This document shows, one piece after another, positions 33,727-46,502 of a stretch of DNA of 64,000 nt (positions within the stretch are counted from its first letter, which is position 1; each line of letters begins with the position of its first letter). The DNA is from Trichopria drosophilae (taxonomy: Eukaryota > Arthropoda > Insecta > Hymenoptera > Diapriidae). Position numbers and translations under genes: made by a program. The notes beneath the pieces are model-generated. The model made no database searches. It was not told the origin of the DNA and saw only the letters and a program-made list of their open reading frames with translations. The stretch spans positions 7,626,001 to 7,690,000 of the forward strand of contig CM059584.1 in assembly GCA_030407085.1 (NCBI GenBank), given 5' to 3'.

Positions 33727-35489
33727 TTTATTTATATTCTTGAATAAATTTTGCTTTTAGATGAGACTCGGCAAATTTTACATAACTAAGTTTGGCAAAT
33801 TCTACTCATGATTTTTTCTTGTGAAGGAGTTGCCAAGCAGCTGCAACTTTTAGGTACAACATTTTCTTTAAATTCCCAATTCACGGGTGTTAAAAAATTG
33901 TTAAAATTGTGTTCCTAATTGACTTGGTTAAAAAAAGTTGCGAATCGTAAATTATTACCAAGAAATTGTAATTTCTCGTTGTTTGGTGATAATATTGCGT
34001 GATCATGATGTGGTCCCCGTATGTAGTACATACGTGCGTAAATGGAGGCTGCATTTATCACGTAGGAGGAATTCAGTTCGAAAAACATGACTCATATAAT
34101 CGGCCCATACCATGCGAGAGGCCCCGCAAAAATAGCCCCGAGGTTTGCGAACGTGAGAAGCCACGTGCAACTAGCAAAACTTTTTATTTGTCTTCCGACT
34201 AACAATTATTTGCGTAAACATGACAGGTATTGATGTAGTATTTGCAGGGAATAGTTTCAATTATGTCGTTCAGTTACATTCTTATTGCTTTCATCATCCC
34301 GATAACGACCTCATGGATGTGATTCATTTTGTTAGTTTATAACTAAATAATACACTTTTACTCAAATATTAAACAAGTGATAACCTTCACTACAAATAAT
34401 CATACTTCGTTTATAATCGACAATTTTTGTTCAAGAATAATTTTAGTAGTAAAAGAAAATTTTTATACTGATAAACAGATAGAAGTTCATGTCTAATATT
34501 AAACTTTTTATGAGTACAATTTTACAATAGTGTTGACACTGAAAATCATCCGTAAGGCGGCTCTAGTATAACTGGCCCCACCGAATGCGTACGGTAGTTG
34601 TCGAACATTTCCGAAGCCGTCGAATTATCTTTATGATTTTGTATAATGGAGACAACAGGCCTCTATGAAAAATAAATGAAATAAAAACAATAGTGATTAA
34701 CAGATACGAACGTCTACAAGTACAAATATCTTAATTGTGTTCTAAAAAGGTTAGTTGGTCGATAAAAAAGTTATGGTAGTAAAAATGAAAATTACATCCC
34801 GGTATTACATTATTACCGTTTACAAACCATTGTTCCGATAATGTAAACATTGTTGACAAAACGTTTTTAATGGTTAGACAAATTCTAACAAACTTAATTA
34901 TTAATGACTTAAGAACAAAGCTTAAAATATTATTACATTGCAAAGAAACATGCCAAATTTCGGGTAAAAGTATTTGTAAACATTTCGTTGCTATTATATT
35001 GCAATATCATATAATTTATTTACTTTTTTGACTTCCGTGAAAGATAAACTCAGATAAAGTGTCAAAAATAAGCTTGTATATTAAGATTAAAAATGGTACA
35101 CGTATAATTCGCGTATAATTCATCTGCCGTAATCCTTATCTGTATCATTTCAATTTGCTTACTTTAGTCGCGCGGTAATAAAAAGTCAGAAGATTATCTT
35201 ATGTTTTCCAGATATTTTATTACTTTAGAAAACTCGATGCACAATTTGTTACGGGCTACTGATAGAAACATGTTTTGCAATAATTAATTAGCAATGAAAA
35301 TTGAGATTCGACTTGTGTAATATCAGACTTACAGATTTTTGTAACAAATTATGTAATTTGTAATAATTGATTATATATATAAATGAAAAATATAACGGAA
35401 AATAGAAATCTAAATTTTGACAATCATGACTGGTATTTTCATTGTTGCATGATATCAAGAACTGTTTTTTTTTAATAGTTACATGAAAA
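33727..35489. other. No gene seen
   Basis: Unique. GC-richer patches occur at 33990-34200 (CCATGCGAGAGGCCCCGC) and 34550-34625 (GGCGGCTCTAG, CGAATGCGTACGG). A 67-codon frame in the first patch has no recognisable domain. Confidence 0.45.
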
Positions 35490-35735
35490 GGAGCTGGAAT
35501 TTATTATTAATCTCAGATTAGGAAAATTCAAAATGTAGGATCGAATATAGCCATATTGGTAATTTTTTATTTTTAACAATTGATACTGGTTTTACAATCG
35601 ACTATACGATAACCCCCAAAAATAGAAAGTTTTATGAAAAAAAAACTATATAATTATTGTTATCAGCCAAGTTGAATCCGACACTTTGAATGTTTCAAAA
35701 CTGACTTTGGATTCATAAACAGCGACTCGAAAAAC
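35490..35735. repeat. Relic of the GGATCC/ATGGCGG family
   Basis: AAATTCAAAATGTAGGATCG at 35524 and GACTTTGGATTCATAAACAG then CGACTC near 35705 are diverged family words in opposite orientation. Confidence 0.4.
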
Positions 35736-35739
35736 TTTC

Positions 35740-36908
35740 ATATCTATTCAATATTTATTTATAACAAAACTGTGCTTTGAAAGTAGACTATAATGCGAAA
35801 ATTGCGACAAAATGAAAAGAATTGACAGTCAAAGCAAAGGGTTAAATAATGACTGTTAACGCATTTTTGTGACGTGTTTTGAATATTTTATTCCTCACCA
35901 AATTTTAATAATAGTTACAGTAACTGAAGATTTTTTAATTTTTTGAAATATTTACACAACTTAATATTACATTGTTTTTGAAACGCCTGTTCTACGTATA
36001 ATAATATTTTCTTTATTAGATTTGTAGACAATCGTTGGCAAATTTTCGTAAAAACTTGGCTACGCAGTAAAAGAACTTTTTATTAGAAAATTTCAACCCA
36101 GAAATTTTTTTACAGGTTTTTTCACAATAGCGGCTGCAATTTGCCTGACCGTCAATTTCTATTTCTATATTCGTAATCAAGGAGCAAAAATACATAAAAA
36201 ACATTTTTTCCCCCGAAATTAAGTCTTTCCGAAGTTTTGCCAAACCGTTTTTTATATATTCAGATTTTGGTATTAAAATTTTGATTTAAATTCTTAATTT
36301 AAAGTTGTGGAAAGTTCTAGAGAAGTTACTCGAAGTAGGAATTCATGTTACAAAAGTAAATATAGAAATTAATTGTATAATTTTTCTAAATAGTTTTGGA
36401 ATGTATTTCAGTTATATTTAAAAAAAAGTTCAACGTTTCGTTCATACATTTCGGTAAAAATATTATCAATGTTGGATGCTTAGACACTATAAAAGTTTCA
36501 CAACTTTTATGAGGAAATATATTTCCCTGAAAGTCGTTTTATTATTATTAATTTATATAATTTTCGATAAGTTTGATATGTTCTTAACGGCCATTATGTA
36601 GGCATTTTTATTATCGTCATTTTAAAGTAAAGTAGGTCTATTTTTTTAAAAATAGTACCTGAAACCTATTTATTTCTTTAACTAAAATAGAACATAACTT
36701 TTGTCAACAAATTTTGTTTTTTTAGCAGAATAAAATGGATTTTCACTATACTAATTGTCAACTAAAATCCCCCAGTTGGTGCGATAGATTTTACCCTCCA
36801 GGTTTAAAAAAAAAATAATAGCAGTAAGAAATTGTCTACCTTTTAATCTTAATAACATAAATTAAAGAACCCACCAAATGCCTTCTGCATCAACTAATGT
36901 CTTCTATA
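35740..36908. other. AT-rich, no gene seen
   Basis: Nothing recognised. Confidence 0.5.
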
Positions 36909-36910
36909 TA

Positions 36911-37220
36911 CAGACCCCCGCCCCCACACAATATTTGCATTCCCAATATTTGCTCCCCTAATATTTGCCACTAGGTCCGTCCCAATACTTGCCTTACCCC
37001 TCAATTGCTGTTCCCCACCACTTCTCAAAGAATAGTAATTCTGTGGCGGAATTACGCATCGCGCGATGTAGGAGAGGTTAAACCGATTTCTTCTGGTCGA
37101 CGCATGCGCGTCGGCGGAGTGGGGGATAAATTTCTTCCCCTCACTAGACAAATATTGGGAGGGTTAAAAAAGGACACACAAGATGGACGAGGTAAATATT
37201 TGGGGGGGGGGGGGATACTG
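36911..37220. mobile_element. Pogo/Tc1-type MITE with C/G-run ends
   Basis: It begins CAGACCCCCGCCCCC and ends with a 13-base G run and ATACTG, with TA on both sides (36909-36910, 37221-37222). AATATTTG words follow each end as short subterminal repeats (five between 36929 and 36990). The GC-rich centre has CGCATGCGCGTCGGCGGAG. Length is 310 bp, with no protein. Confidence 0.85.
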
Positions 37221-37222
37221 TA

Positions 37223-39540
37223 TTCATAATCACGCTGAAAGTTTTCAACAATAAGTTATGTAAATTTATTTCATAAAACTACTATTCACTCTTTAAATTC
37301 AGATAAATGTTGTGCTATTTATACATATACCTTTATCTTTTTCGCTTTCACGTAACATAAATTAAAAAATGATAGTGATAATTGAATGTATTAAAATACT
37401 TTTGTAGAATTATCCCTTATTTTATCTTGAAATTACGATATACACGACGAAGATTGTACCATCTTCTCTAGATCAAAAAGTTGTTATTAAGGAGTTTCCG
37501 GTTACTTAATAATTGAAATAATTGCAGTAACTAGTAGTTTTTACTAGTATACACGTTTTCAGAGAACTCTACAATTTTACTTTAGAAACTGGTGTTAACA
37601 TTACACGTATTTTTCATTTTTATTATCTCCTTGTAATAGAAGCCTTATTAAAAATATAATTTTAATGAGCGTAGATCAAGTGAAAAGTGATCATTTCAAT
37701 ATTGTATAGTGTTAATTGTACTTGTAGATGTTACCGTTACTTTTAGTAAGTTGTAAGTACATTTACAATAACCTTTGTAACGGCCGAACTAAATATGAGT
37801 TGTAATAAACTTTTGATTAAGCCGAATTCCGTCAGTTTAAATTAAGACTTACTTAAAATTATAATGACTACTAGTTGATAGTACTTAAGTTTCAAAGTTA
37901 ACAGTTAAATGCACGAGATTTAATACAAGTATGCTTCAAATTTTATGACAATTTAACGACTGCTTTTAAGTACTATTTGTTAAACAAAAATGGGTTAAAG
38001 TAATTAAATTTTGTAATTTCTTTTTTAAGTTCCAGAGAAACCGTTATACAACTGTTATCTTATGACCAAATTCAAAATATAAAATTGTTGTTTAAGTTGG
38101 TCAAAGTATTGAGTATTCACTGCACAGAAAAAAGTAATAAAGGCATTTTTTATAACTTTTCGTGTAATTAACCTATAATACTGTAAAATTTGTTCCTTCT
38201 TAACTGTGGAGTAAATTTAGATTGTTTATTAAAAAAATTTCTGATTATTGCAATGTTCGTAGGTAATTGTGACTACTTGCATCTTGTGGTAGAAATGTTG
38301 CAAAATAATAGTCATACAGACAAAAGTTACTCTGACAAAAGTAATATGACATAAACAAATTTATTAAATTGACGATATTAACTTAATAATATAACCTAAC
38401 TTAACCCCAAATAGTCTGGTTATTGTAAGAATATGAAAGAAATAATTGTAAATCTTTTTTTTATTGGCCACATTGCACAATCTGATATATATCTAAATAA
38501 AAACAAAATACACAAATGCATAGGATACAAAAAAGATAATAATTTTAATAAATTATTATTATCAGAATATTTGTAAATATTTCACAGTATTCTTGTAATG
38601 TTATCGGAATGTGATCATTTGTACGATTTGTTGTGATATTTTCTTTGTTAATGGTGTTAACAGAAATATACTTAATTTACTGAAACTAACTAAATAATCA
38701 ACTCTACTACTTTTCAGGAAAATTATCAAAAAGTATTTGAATTTTTTGAAAACTGAAGATTGTCAATTCTACATCGGGCTTCGTTAGCGTCACAATTTCT
38801 GCATTTTGAAATCCATGAGGGAGGTCTGTGTATAAATAGCCTTTCTTAGAGTTGCAGTAAGATGTATGGTACAATGTTCTTTATTGAGTGTAGTATGAAG
38901 TATATTGAAAATTTCAATTCTAATTCTTACTATGAATTGTATACACAAATTTTATATCGGAATAAAATATTAGAATATTGACTTATAATTATTTAAACGA
39001 GTAAATGTTTTAAATTACTAAAGTTAAGCTGCTGTTGTTTGTAAAATTAACGTACACTGAAAGTGTCGACTAAACTGTACTAATTATACAGGGAATTCAA
39101 ATTTGCTAATATTTATATACATTATTATTTCTCATAATACATACTATTATTTTTCGAAAATTTAATAAAGTAATAGTATATATTTTTGAAAAACTAGTTG
39201 TATCACCGAAATCATAGCGGGAATAAAATATTTCTTAGTGGAGTCATGAATGTATACGAAATCTAACATAAACGACATATTTAGTCAGCATTGCTAAATC
39301 GAGTTAGTTAACAGTTTTTTAGAGACAATACAATACTGCCAAAATACATTGCTTTTGAATTCGCCGATTTATACGTAGAAAACTGTAATTTTTCACGTTT
39401 TCTACGCAATATGTCTTCTTGTTCCTCATATAGGTATATTTTTAAGACTTCTACACATATTGGATACAGAAATCATGTATTTGAAATGAGTTTGAGGAAA
39501 GTTTACTGAGATTAGAATGTCATAAATAGGAAAAATATAG
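37223..39540. other. AT-rich, no gene seen
   Basis: 2.3 kb without recognisable repeats or coding signal. A TATAAATAG word at 38831-38839 has no supporting exon. Confidence 0.55.
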
Positions 39541-39544
39541 TTTT

Positions 39545-39860
39545 TCTATATTTAAGCCGCCATATTGAATTTTAGAAAACGTCCAATGGGATTTGTTAGA
39601 ACCGATACGAAATTCTGGGAAGACGTTTTCAATTTCAAAATGCGGAATTTTCATTTAAAAAACGCAAAAATTTCGTGGTTTTTAAAAAAAAAGATAGGTT
39701 GTAACTTTTTTATATTGCTTCGGAGGCCAATTTCAACGACAGATTCTGAAAGAGGAGGCTGCAAACTTTTGGAAATGGTATCTGCCAAATTTTTTTCAGC
39801 CCAATTTCATTAAAAGATGCAGCGTTGAAAGTTGAACAAAAATAATGGCCTTCCCGTCCA
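39545..39860. repeat. Unassigned decayed repeat
   Basis: GCCGCCATATTGAATTTT, ACAGATTCTGAAAGAGGAGG and GATGCAGCGTTGAAAGTTG resemble words in the GGATCC and fold-back families, but not in a clear order. Confidence 0.3.
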
Positions 39861-40272
39861 AAAATGGTTAATAATCCTAAAAAGGGAGCAATTGCAACGA
39901 AAGTTTGAAAAAGCTTAACATATTTAGCTAAAGAAGCTTTTTTTCTTTATTAGTGAAGTATGTAAATCCAATTATTTACGTCAAATGCAATTATTTTTAG
40001 TTATAATTATTAACAGTTACATTAAAAAGTAAATTTGATAGAATATAATCAATAATTTTAAAACAATGAGAAAGATTAGTGGCAGTAAGTATTTAGAAAA
40101 ATATTCAGATATTCGGTTTACATTGAAGAAAATACTACTAGAGTTAACTAAATATTTCATAATATTTCATTAAAATCTAGTACATTTAATTGAATATTTT
40201 ATTGATTTTACTAATTTCGTTTTTTAACTTGTATGATGAATTTTACATTTAAAGTATTTATGCCATAGGAAG
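39861..40272. other. AT-rich, nothing seen
   Basis: No gene or repeat. Confidence 0.5.
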
Positions 40273-40274
40273 TA

Positions 40275-40535
40275 CAGTAGAATCTTGGTATATTTACCCA
40301 CTCGGTTTTACGCCTCTCGATCTCGTCTCATTATATTTACCAAAAGAAGGGGGGCTCCATTTCCCCCACTCCCCTCAGTCACGTTACGTTCGTGACGTCA
40401 CAGCAGACCCGACCTCAGACCCAATTTGCAAGGTGCGGGAAAAGAGAGCAGCGACAGGCAAATATAATGAAACGAAATCCGTCATATGTGCTGGATGTAA
40501 ATATAGCGAGACGCAAATATACCGAGACTCTACTG
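40275..40535 (-). mobile_element. Pogo/Tc1-mariner-type MITE, copy 3 (inverted)
   Basis: The ends CAGTAGAATCTTGGTATA and TATACCGAGACTCTACTG are flanked by TA (40273-40274, 40536-40537). Compared with 213-475 and 31134-31396 it is reversed: CCCCCACTCCCCTCAGTCAC and GTTCGTGACGTCAC are the complements of their central blocks. Confidence 0.9.
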
Positions 40536-40539
40536 TAAG

Positions 40540-41258
40540 TCTTTTCTTTATTTAAGTACATATTTTTAATATGAGTATTTAAGAGCTTGGAAAAAAAAAT
40601 TATCGGTTTTGCTATCTAAATAGGAGGATCTGGTACAACTACTACATTTAGTTGGTTTTATTATTTAAGCAGTAATCTTAGGTAACTAATTTGTCGAGGT
40701 CGCTATTTATAGATGGTAAAACTACCTAAAAACAATGACTGTATCTTTTCCTATTATCTAGTGAGTAGTTCCAACTATTTTTTTCGAGTGAACCTAACTT
40801 TTTCAAATATTTGTAATGAAAAATAAAATAATTTATCTCTAAAATTAAACAAAAATTGTATCAAGTTTCCATCGTGCATGATCATTGCGATTACGTTCTA
40901 TTAGTACGAATCATGAAACATTCTGTAGCCGTATTACATTTTTGCATAAACTGAGTAAGCCGATTGGGGTTTTCAGCCAATGCTACTGAGAAATCTTTTG
41001 CAATAAATTCCCAATTCTTATACTAATTCCCTCGTGCTCCAGACTATCGGGTTATATTCTTTTTATTGCCCATTGCTTCCGGTTTTATTCACGACAATTT
41101 TATTTCTATTTTACGCTTTGCAGTCTGTATAGACTATCGGATGCATTAGTTGCTATTCTTTATGTGAAATGATACAAGGTCAGAAATTTAAAAGGGAATT
41201 TTGGCTGTTGGATATAAAGTCAAATTTTTATAGCTGAATATTATCAAGGATTTAAGAT
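40540..41258. other. AT-rich, no gene seen
   Basis: AGACTATCGG occurs twice (about 41042 and 41131). Nothing else noted. Confidence 0.5.
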
Positions 41259-41262
41259 TTAA

Positions 41263-42144
41263 CCCATGAAAATAATGGAAAAATATCCTACTAATTACAA
41301 GGTCGCTCTTCAAGATTCAAATTTCAAAATTGAGTTACAGCCGTCAGAAATGTCAATATGACAAACTCGAAAACAATTGTCAAAAAAGTATGTATTTTTA
41401 TAAATTTTGTTCCAACTATCAGAATATTGGGATTCCAATCGAACTGTGAAGAAATCTAAAGAAAATATTTGAGTTTTTAGAAAATGTTTTAGTTTTAAAA
41501 AATTTTTGGGCGATCTAACTAAAAAACTATGAGTTTTTTTAAAACAATTCTAAGAATAAAATGTTCTTAGAATTCATCGAGGAATATATTGACAACTTTC
41601 TCAGATTTTGTAAACGGTAAGTGATAAATTTTTTATTTCCGTTATTAAAGAAATTTTTAAATATTTGCGAAAGATGTTGAAAAAATGTTAGGACATTCTT
41701 TGAAAAATGTTAATCAATTTTTTTTTCTTTATAATTTCCTCCTATGGTTGACAGTTTTCGAGGAAAGAAATTTGAAATATGATATTTTTTTAGGAATTGT
41801 TTCCTCGTAAACAATGAACTTTGGGACAAATCACAAAAAATGCTTAGAATTCTTCAAAGAATGTACCTTCCTTAAAGAATGTATTTTTTAAAGAACTTTC
41901 TAACCTAGCGTTTTTTAAAGAAGCTCATAATTTTTTCGTTGGAACGTTTTCATAAATTCAAATTCAAATATTTTCTTCACTTTTCTTCAGTTTGAATAGA
42001 ATCTCAATATTCTGATAGTGGAGGAAAAATATTTGACAATTTTTTTGTAAAATTGGCACAATATTAGAGTTCCTAATGACTGATAACTCAATTTGAACCT
42101 CAGAATCTTGAAAAGTAACCCCGAAATAGTAACACATTGATGTG
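41263..42144. mobile_element. TTAA fold-back family, diverged 882-bp copy
   Basis: It is flanked by TTAA (41259-41262, 42145-42148) and begins CCCATGAAAATAATGG. Left-arm words GGTCGCTCTTCAAGATTC, AAAATTGAGTT and CAGAATATTGGGATTC recur inverted at the right as GAATCTTGAAAAGTAACC, AACTCAATTTGAACCTC and GAATCTCAATATTCTG. They match the palindrome at 58220-59516. More decayed than that copy. Confidence 0.8.
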
Positions 42145-42149
42145 TTAAG

Positions 42150-43910
42150 TTCGTTTTATTCAGCTGAAACATTCATAAATTACTTGATACTAACAAATAA
42201 CAAATTAATCAATGAAGTCGATTAATTTAAATTTAATTTGTTCTTTGTCCTTAGTCCTCATATTTTCAAAGTTTAGAAAAAATGTTTCTAATCTGTCAGC
42301 TATTCCAAATGGATTTTTAATAAGTGTGTTGGTTAATTAGATTTCCCTACCAGGAATTTCTTTATATATGGCAGTTTCTGCCGATGTACAAATATTTATT
42401 TGTTTTTTTTTTCAGGCTTACTATACCAAAAAGTGACAAAAAATAATGTAGTAATGAGAAATACCGATGTATTATGTCGAACACTTAAACAACAAGATCA
42501 GAAATGAATGAACCTAACAAAATTTAAAAAAAAAATCTTTTTTTCCGAATTTTTGTTTGATCCTAACGATGGTAACTTCAAATATATTTGTGCGGTACAT
42601 TTAAAGAAAAAGTGTCTTAAATAATATTTATCAATAGCAAATGTGTTTTAGGAGTTAACAAGTATTATTTGCTTTGTAAGTAATTGCTTTCACCATATTT
42701 ATAGAAGGCTGGCGTTTGAGATTTTTTCATTGTATTATCTTGATACTATCGTTAAAATGATCATATAGGTAATCTTAATCCCGTTACAGCATATCCGATT
42801 CGTATCTCTTATGAAATAAGTTCAAATATTTCGTATTATAATTGAAGTAGATCAAATTCAGAACTATAACATATAAAACCCAATAAGAATTGATTAGATC
42901 TGTATCTCACTAAGATATACGTTCAACCTTATTAAAAGAAGATTAAAATTTAGGAGTTTCTATTATTTAATCCAACAGTGATTTTGAAAATAATAATAAA
43001 AATAACAATAAAATATCATATAATAATGAAATTAAAGTAGTAATATAGAAATAAAAAATAAACATTTATTAAAAAGTAAATATTTATTTCTAATTTAATA
43101 CATTCATTGCTGAATCTATTAAAAGAAAATTTATCACATTAAATTATTTTTTTATATTTTACAATACAATAAAATCTATAAGTATGACAAAAAGTAATAA
43201 AAAAAAAACTCCTGGATAGAATTTCACGGGGGAATCGCTCTGCTTATCTTCAGACTTTCTTTCATATTTTCGCTTGTGAGTGGTAATTAAGAAAACTTGA
43301 GATGCCCCGCTCTGTTTTCCTAATTATACACTGCACATCCAGCATCAAACTTTTTGACGTCCATTTTATTTTTTATTTCCACTCTCTAAGTTTTCTAGAG
43401 TGAAATCCAAGGACATTCGTAATTCGAAATTGTAATAATTAATTTTAATATTTAGTACGAGAATGACGAAAAATTGAAAACTAATTTAACGTCCTAAAGA
43501 TAAAAGATGAGAATAATACTGAGGAAAAAAATCTACTAAAAATGACGGGATAATTACTAATAGTTGTAACTAAACTATTAATCGATCAAAATATGGTTTT
43601 GTGCAGTAATATTATTTGGGAAAGTAGCATTTCAGGTCTGCTATATTGAAATTTATTTATAAATCATCAGAACTCTCGTAAAACTCATTTAAAATCACAG
43701 AACTTTATAGGAAATAACTCAAGTATACTAGAACATTTACTGAGATGCTTCCAAATTTTGAAATTCGCATCTCATTTAATTATTTGTCGATTTTTTAGGC
43801 CAATTAATGTATTTTCAAAATCTATTGGGAACTGAAGAACTGTGCCGGATGCTAATAAACACTGTGTTTTATTTTAAATTAGAATAGTTGATATATTAAC
43901 TTCAGAAGCA
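42150..43910. other. AT-rich, no gene seen
   Basis: Nothing recognised apart from A/T-rich low-complexity runs around 42990-43210. Confidence 0.55.
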
Positions 43911-43914
43911 CCTA

Positions 43915-44115
43915 CACTCTAAATTTCTTAAAGTGAAAGTTGAACCACTTTCTGATAAAAGTGACTTTTCCACTATTTTTAAAGTGGAAATTTCACTTTA
44001 CTAATAGTGAATGGAAATAACCCACTCTAATAAAGTGAATTTCCACTTTAGAAATAGTGAAAAAGTCACCTTTAGCAGAGAGTGGCTCAATTTTCACTTT
44101 AAGAAATTTAGAGTG
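43915..44115. mobile_element. 201-bp full-length hairpin MITE
   Basis: CACTCTAAATTTCTTAAAGT at the left is exactly mirrored at the right, and TA flanks it (43913-43914, 44116-44117). The two halves are complementary almost throughout, through GTGACTTTTCCACTATTT and AAAGTGGAAATTTCACTTTA. Within each half AAAGTG/CACTTT words repeat several times. Confidence 0.9.
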
Positions 44116-44247
44116 TATTATTACATGTTACAACCATTTTTAAATTTGTTTCATAGCTTCATCTATACTTTTTTCTATCTGTATAGACAGAATAGTAATA
44201 TTTCTTCAATTTTTATCATTCTAAGGAAATAACTTCCATCTTTTATG

Positions 44248-44329
44248 CATCATTTCTCTCATCATGTGTGATCATTTGTCATTATACGTCATCGTCTGTA
44301 TTCATTATCTGTCATCATCCGTCATCTTC
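44248..44329 (+). repeat. Degenerate GTCATC simple repeat
   Basis: GCATCATTTCTCTCATCATG, GATCATTTGTCATTATACG and TCATCATCCGTCATC form an imperfect ATC-based microsatellite. Confidence 0.65.
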
Positions 44330-44477
44330 AGGGCTTCATCGGCCACAGGATCTTCCTCAAGAAGGGGGTGTTTAGGCACAAAATCAGTCATATGAAACAG
44401 TTGTTCAAACAATACAAAAAAATTATTTATTTAGTAATTTTTTAATTCAATGGTAATACAATAACAAATTATTATCG

Positions 44478-44940
44478 AAAAAAATTGAATTTTTAAAATC
44501 CATCCGTAATTATTTACAAAATGTATCTTTATGCATATCCTACATTTTTTAAATTATTAAATTAATTCAGAAAAATTTATTAGCATTTTTTACAAAAAAC
44601 AAAAAATGTTTTTTGGCACTATAATATATGAGACAGATAAATTATTTCTTTAGTAACTTTTGACATGCAATTCAGTCTTGCAAGAATAAAATATGTAAAA
44701 AAATTTTTTTTTACCAATAAAAGTTTTCTTTGTCCCCCAAAAAATCTGTATTTTTGAAAAAAAATTGAATTTTTTAAAATACATTCGTAATTATTTAGAA
44801 AATGTGTTTTTATGTATCCTATTTTTGTTGTATTTTCAAAGTAATCTCGAAAAATAGAATAGCATTTTTTCCTTTGAATTCCTCGTAAAAAATGACTAAA
44901 GAAATGATTTTTTGGACAGTTTTTAAACGACTGCTGATTT
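44478..44940 (+). repeat. Direct repeat, about 280-bp spacing
   Basis: AAAAATTGAATTTTTAAAAT, CCGTAATTATTTACAAAATG and TTTATGCATATCCTAC at about 44478-44545 recur as AAAATTGAATTTTTTAAAAT, CGTAATTATTTAGAAAATG and TTTATGTATCCTAT at about 44758-44822. TAGCATTTTTT and AAAATG words follow in both. Confidence 0.7.
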
Positions 44941-44965
44941 TTTGCCTGGACCATCCCATTAATGA

Positions 44966-45433
44966 TTGCTATTATCGAATTTCGTCGTAATAGAAGGGTT
45001 AATTTTTAACTTTTCGAAAAATGCTGAAAATATTTTTTATACTCATCCATTTAACGTACACAACCAGATCCTGTTACCAATACAGCATCACGATCCTCTT
45101 GTCACTATATTTAGCTTAAGAAACTTCATCTCTCCTTGTATTAATCTACGTTTTCCACGCACTGAATCTTATTTCTTATATATATATATATATATGTACA
45201 TCAGGAACTCGCAAGTTGATCGCGTGAGACAACTACTAACATCAAGGATAACGATTACATCGAGATTACGGGTTTTACTCAATTTCAATGTTAAGCATCA
45301 CGATTACAAAGGCAAACGAAATTATCTCAAACAAATTGGATACGGAGTTAATACGTTTCTTCAGAAACGATTTTTCATGTGTGATTCATGTATTTTTCCA
45401 AAATGTATTACAGATTGCATCCAAGTCGCTTGA
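44966..45433 (+). other. Unsupported 155-codon frame
   Basis: The frame opens in AT-rich sequence, crosses a (TA)n run (45177-45196), which forces an IYIYIYM-type stretch, and shows no domain, signal or splice context that I recognise. I do not call it a gene. A unique GC-moderate patch at 45200-45340 is the only part not explained by low complexity. Confidence 0.3.
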
Positions 45434-45439
45434 AAATGT

Positions 45440-45770
45440 TTACTCCTGAGTTTTCGAAATCCCAAATTACGAATCCGAATTCATAAGTTTGACATTCAAA
45501 ATGGCGGATCCAAAACGGCAGATAAGAATTTACAATTTACATCGAATTAGAAGGAATTTTGTATTTGGGGGGTTTTGAGGTCGCTGATTATGAATTTGAC
45601 GTCAAAATGGAAGATCCTATACGGCGTAGAAGAATTTAAAACTTAGATTGAATTAGAAAAAACTCTCTCTGTATTTGAGGATTTTTGGGGTTAATGATTA
45701 CGAATCCGAAAAGAAAAGTATGAAACTCAAAATGGTGGATAAATTCAATATGACGGGTTAAAATGAAAGT
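45440..45770 (+). repeat. GGATCC/ATGGCGG family, three tandem units
   Basis: The word TCAAAATGG occurs at about 45496, 45602 and 45727, each time preceded by a GATTAYGAATYYGA word and followed by a GGAT word. Units are 106-125 bp. This is the clearest evidence that the family can be tandem. Confidence 0.75.
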
Positions 45771-45936
45771 AGGTAATACATTATATCCGATGGTTCTCGA
45801 ATTGGCTAAGAAGGAATAAAAAATGTACGCATATAGACAACTTATTAATATGTATCTAATAATTATTGATAATTATTTTTTCTTTTTCCTCCAGAATATT
45901 AATTATATTTAAACGCGTCAATGGGTTGTATGGTTA

Positions 45937-46168
45937 TGGCAACCAAACCAGGCCGTTCTGAAACCAAACTTATCGGTTTTGTAATCGTTATCTTTGGTTT
46001 ATGATATTCAAACTTATTTACTAATTGCAACAAAATAGGTTTCGTTCTCGTAGACAATCATTTAGTTACATAACCTAAACAAGCTCCTATCAGATTATTT
46101 TGGTTTTCATAAAAAGGATTTTAGTTACATGGACCAAATTAACAACCAAACTGTTTTGGTTCAAAAAT
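45937..46168. repeat. Island of AACCAAAC words
   Basis: GGCAACCAAACCAGGCCG, CTGAAACCAAACTTATCGG and CAACCAAACTGTTTTGGTTC share the vocabulary of the 15855-18112 array. Unit structure is not preserved. Confidence 0.5.
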
Positions 46169-46502
46169 TACTTTTTCTTCGTGCACACAAGACCAGACAG
46201 GGTTAATAACTGATAATTATAGCAGTAATTGTTTACTTAACATGATAAATGTCCAAAAATTGCTCTTAGTTTTAAACAATATTTTTGCTAAATAGTTTTC
46301 TTATGAATTTATTTACCCATTATCTCTGAAAATCATCACTTAAAATAAAAATTGAGTCAAATGTAATATTAGTGACTTTTAAGGCATATATCATCGCAAA
46401 ATCGACGCCATTTTCAATGTTTTCTTTAAAACTTAAAATTAAAATTATAATTATTAGATATAAGTTACTCGATGAGACAGGATTAGTAGAATATAGAGAA
46501 AT

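Noticed and set aside
38831..38839. TATAAATAG as a core promoter, with GCAGTAAG about 25 bp downstream
   Set aside because: Expected by chance in AT-rich DNA. No exon or other support.
44966..45433. 155-codon plus frame as a gene
   Set aside because: Crosses a (TA)n run and AT-rich DNA; no domain recognised. Listed as unsupported sequence only.
46000..46020. ATCTTTGGTTTATGATAT as a miR-9-like microRNA
   Set aside because: Only part of the seed region is similar and no clear hairpin was found around it.
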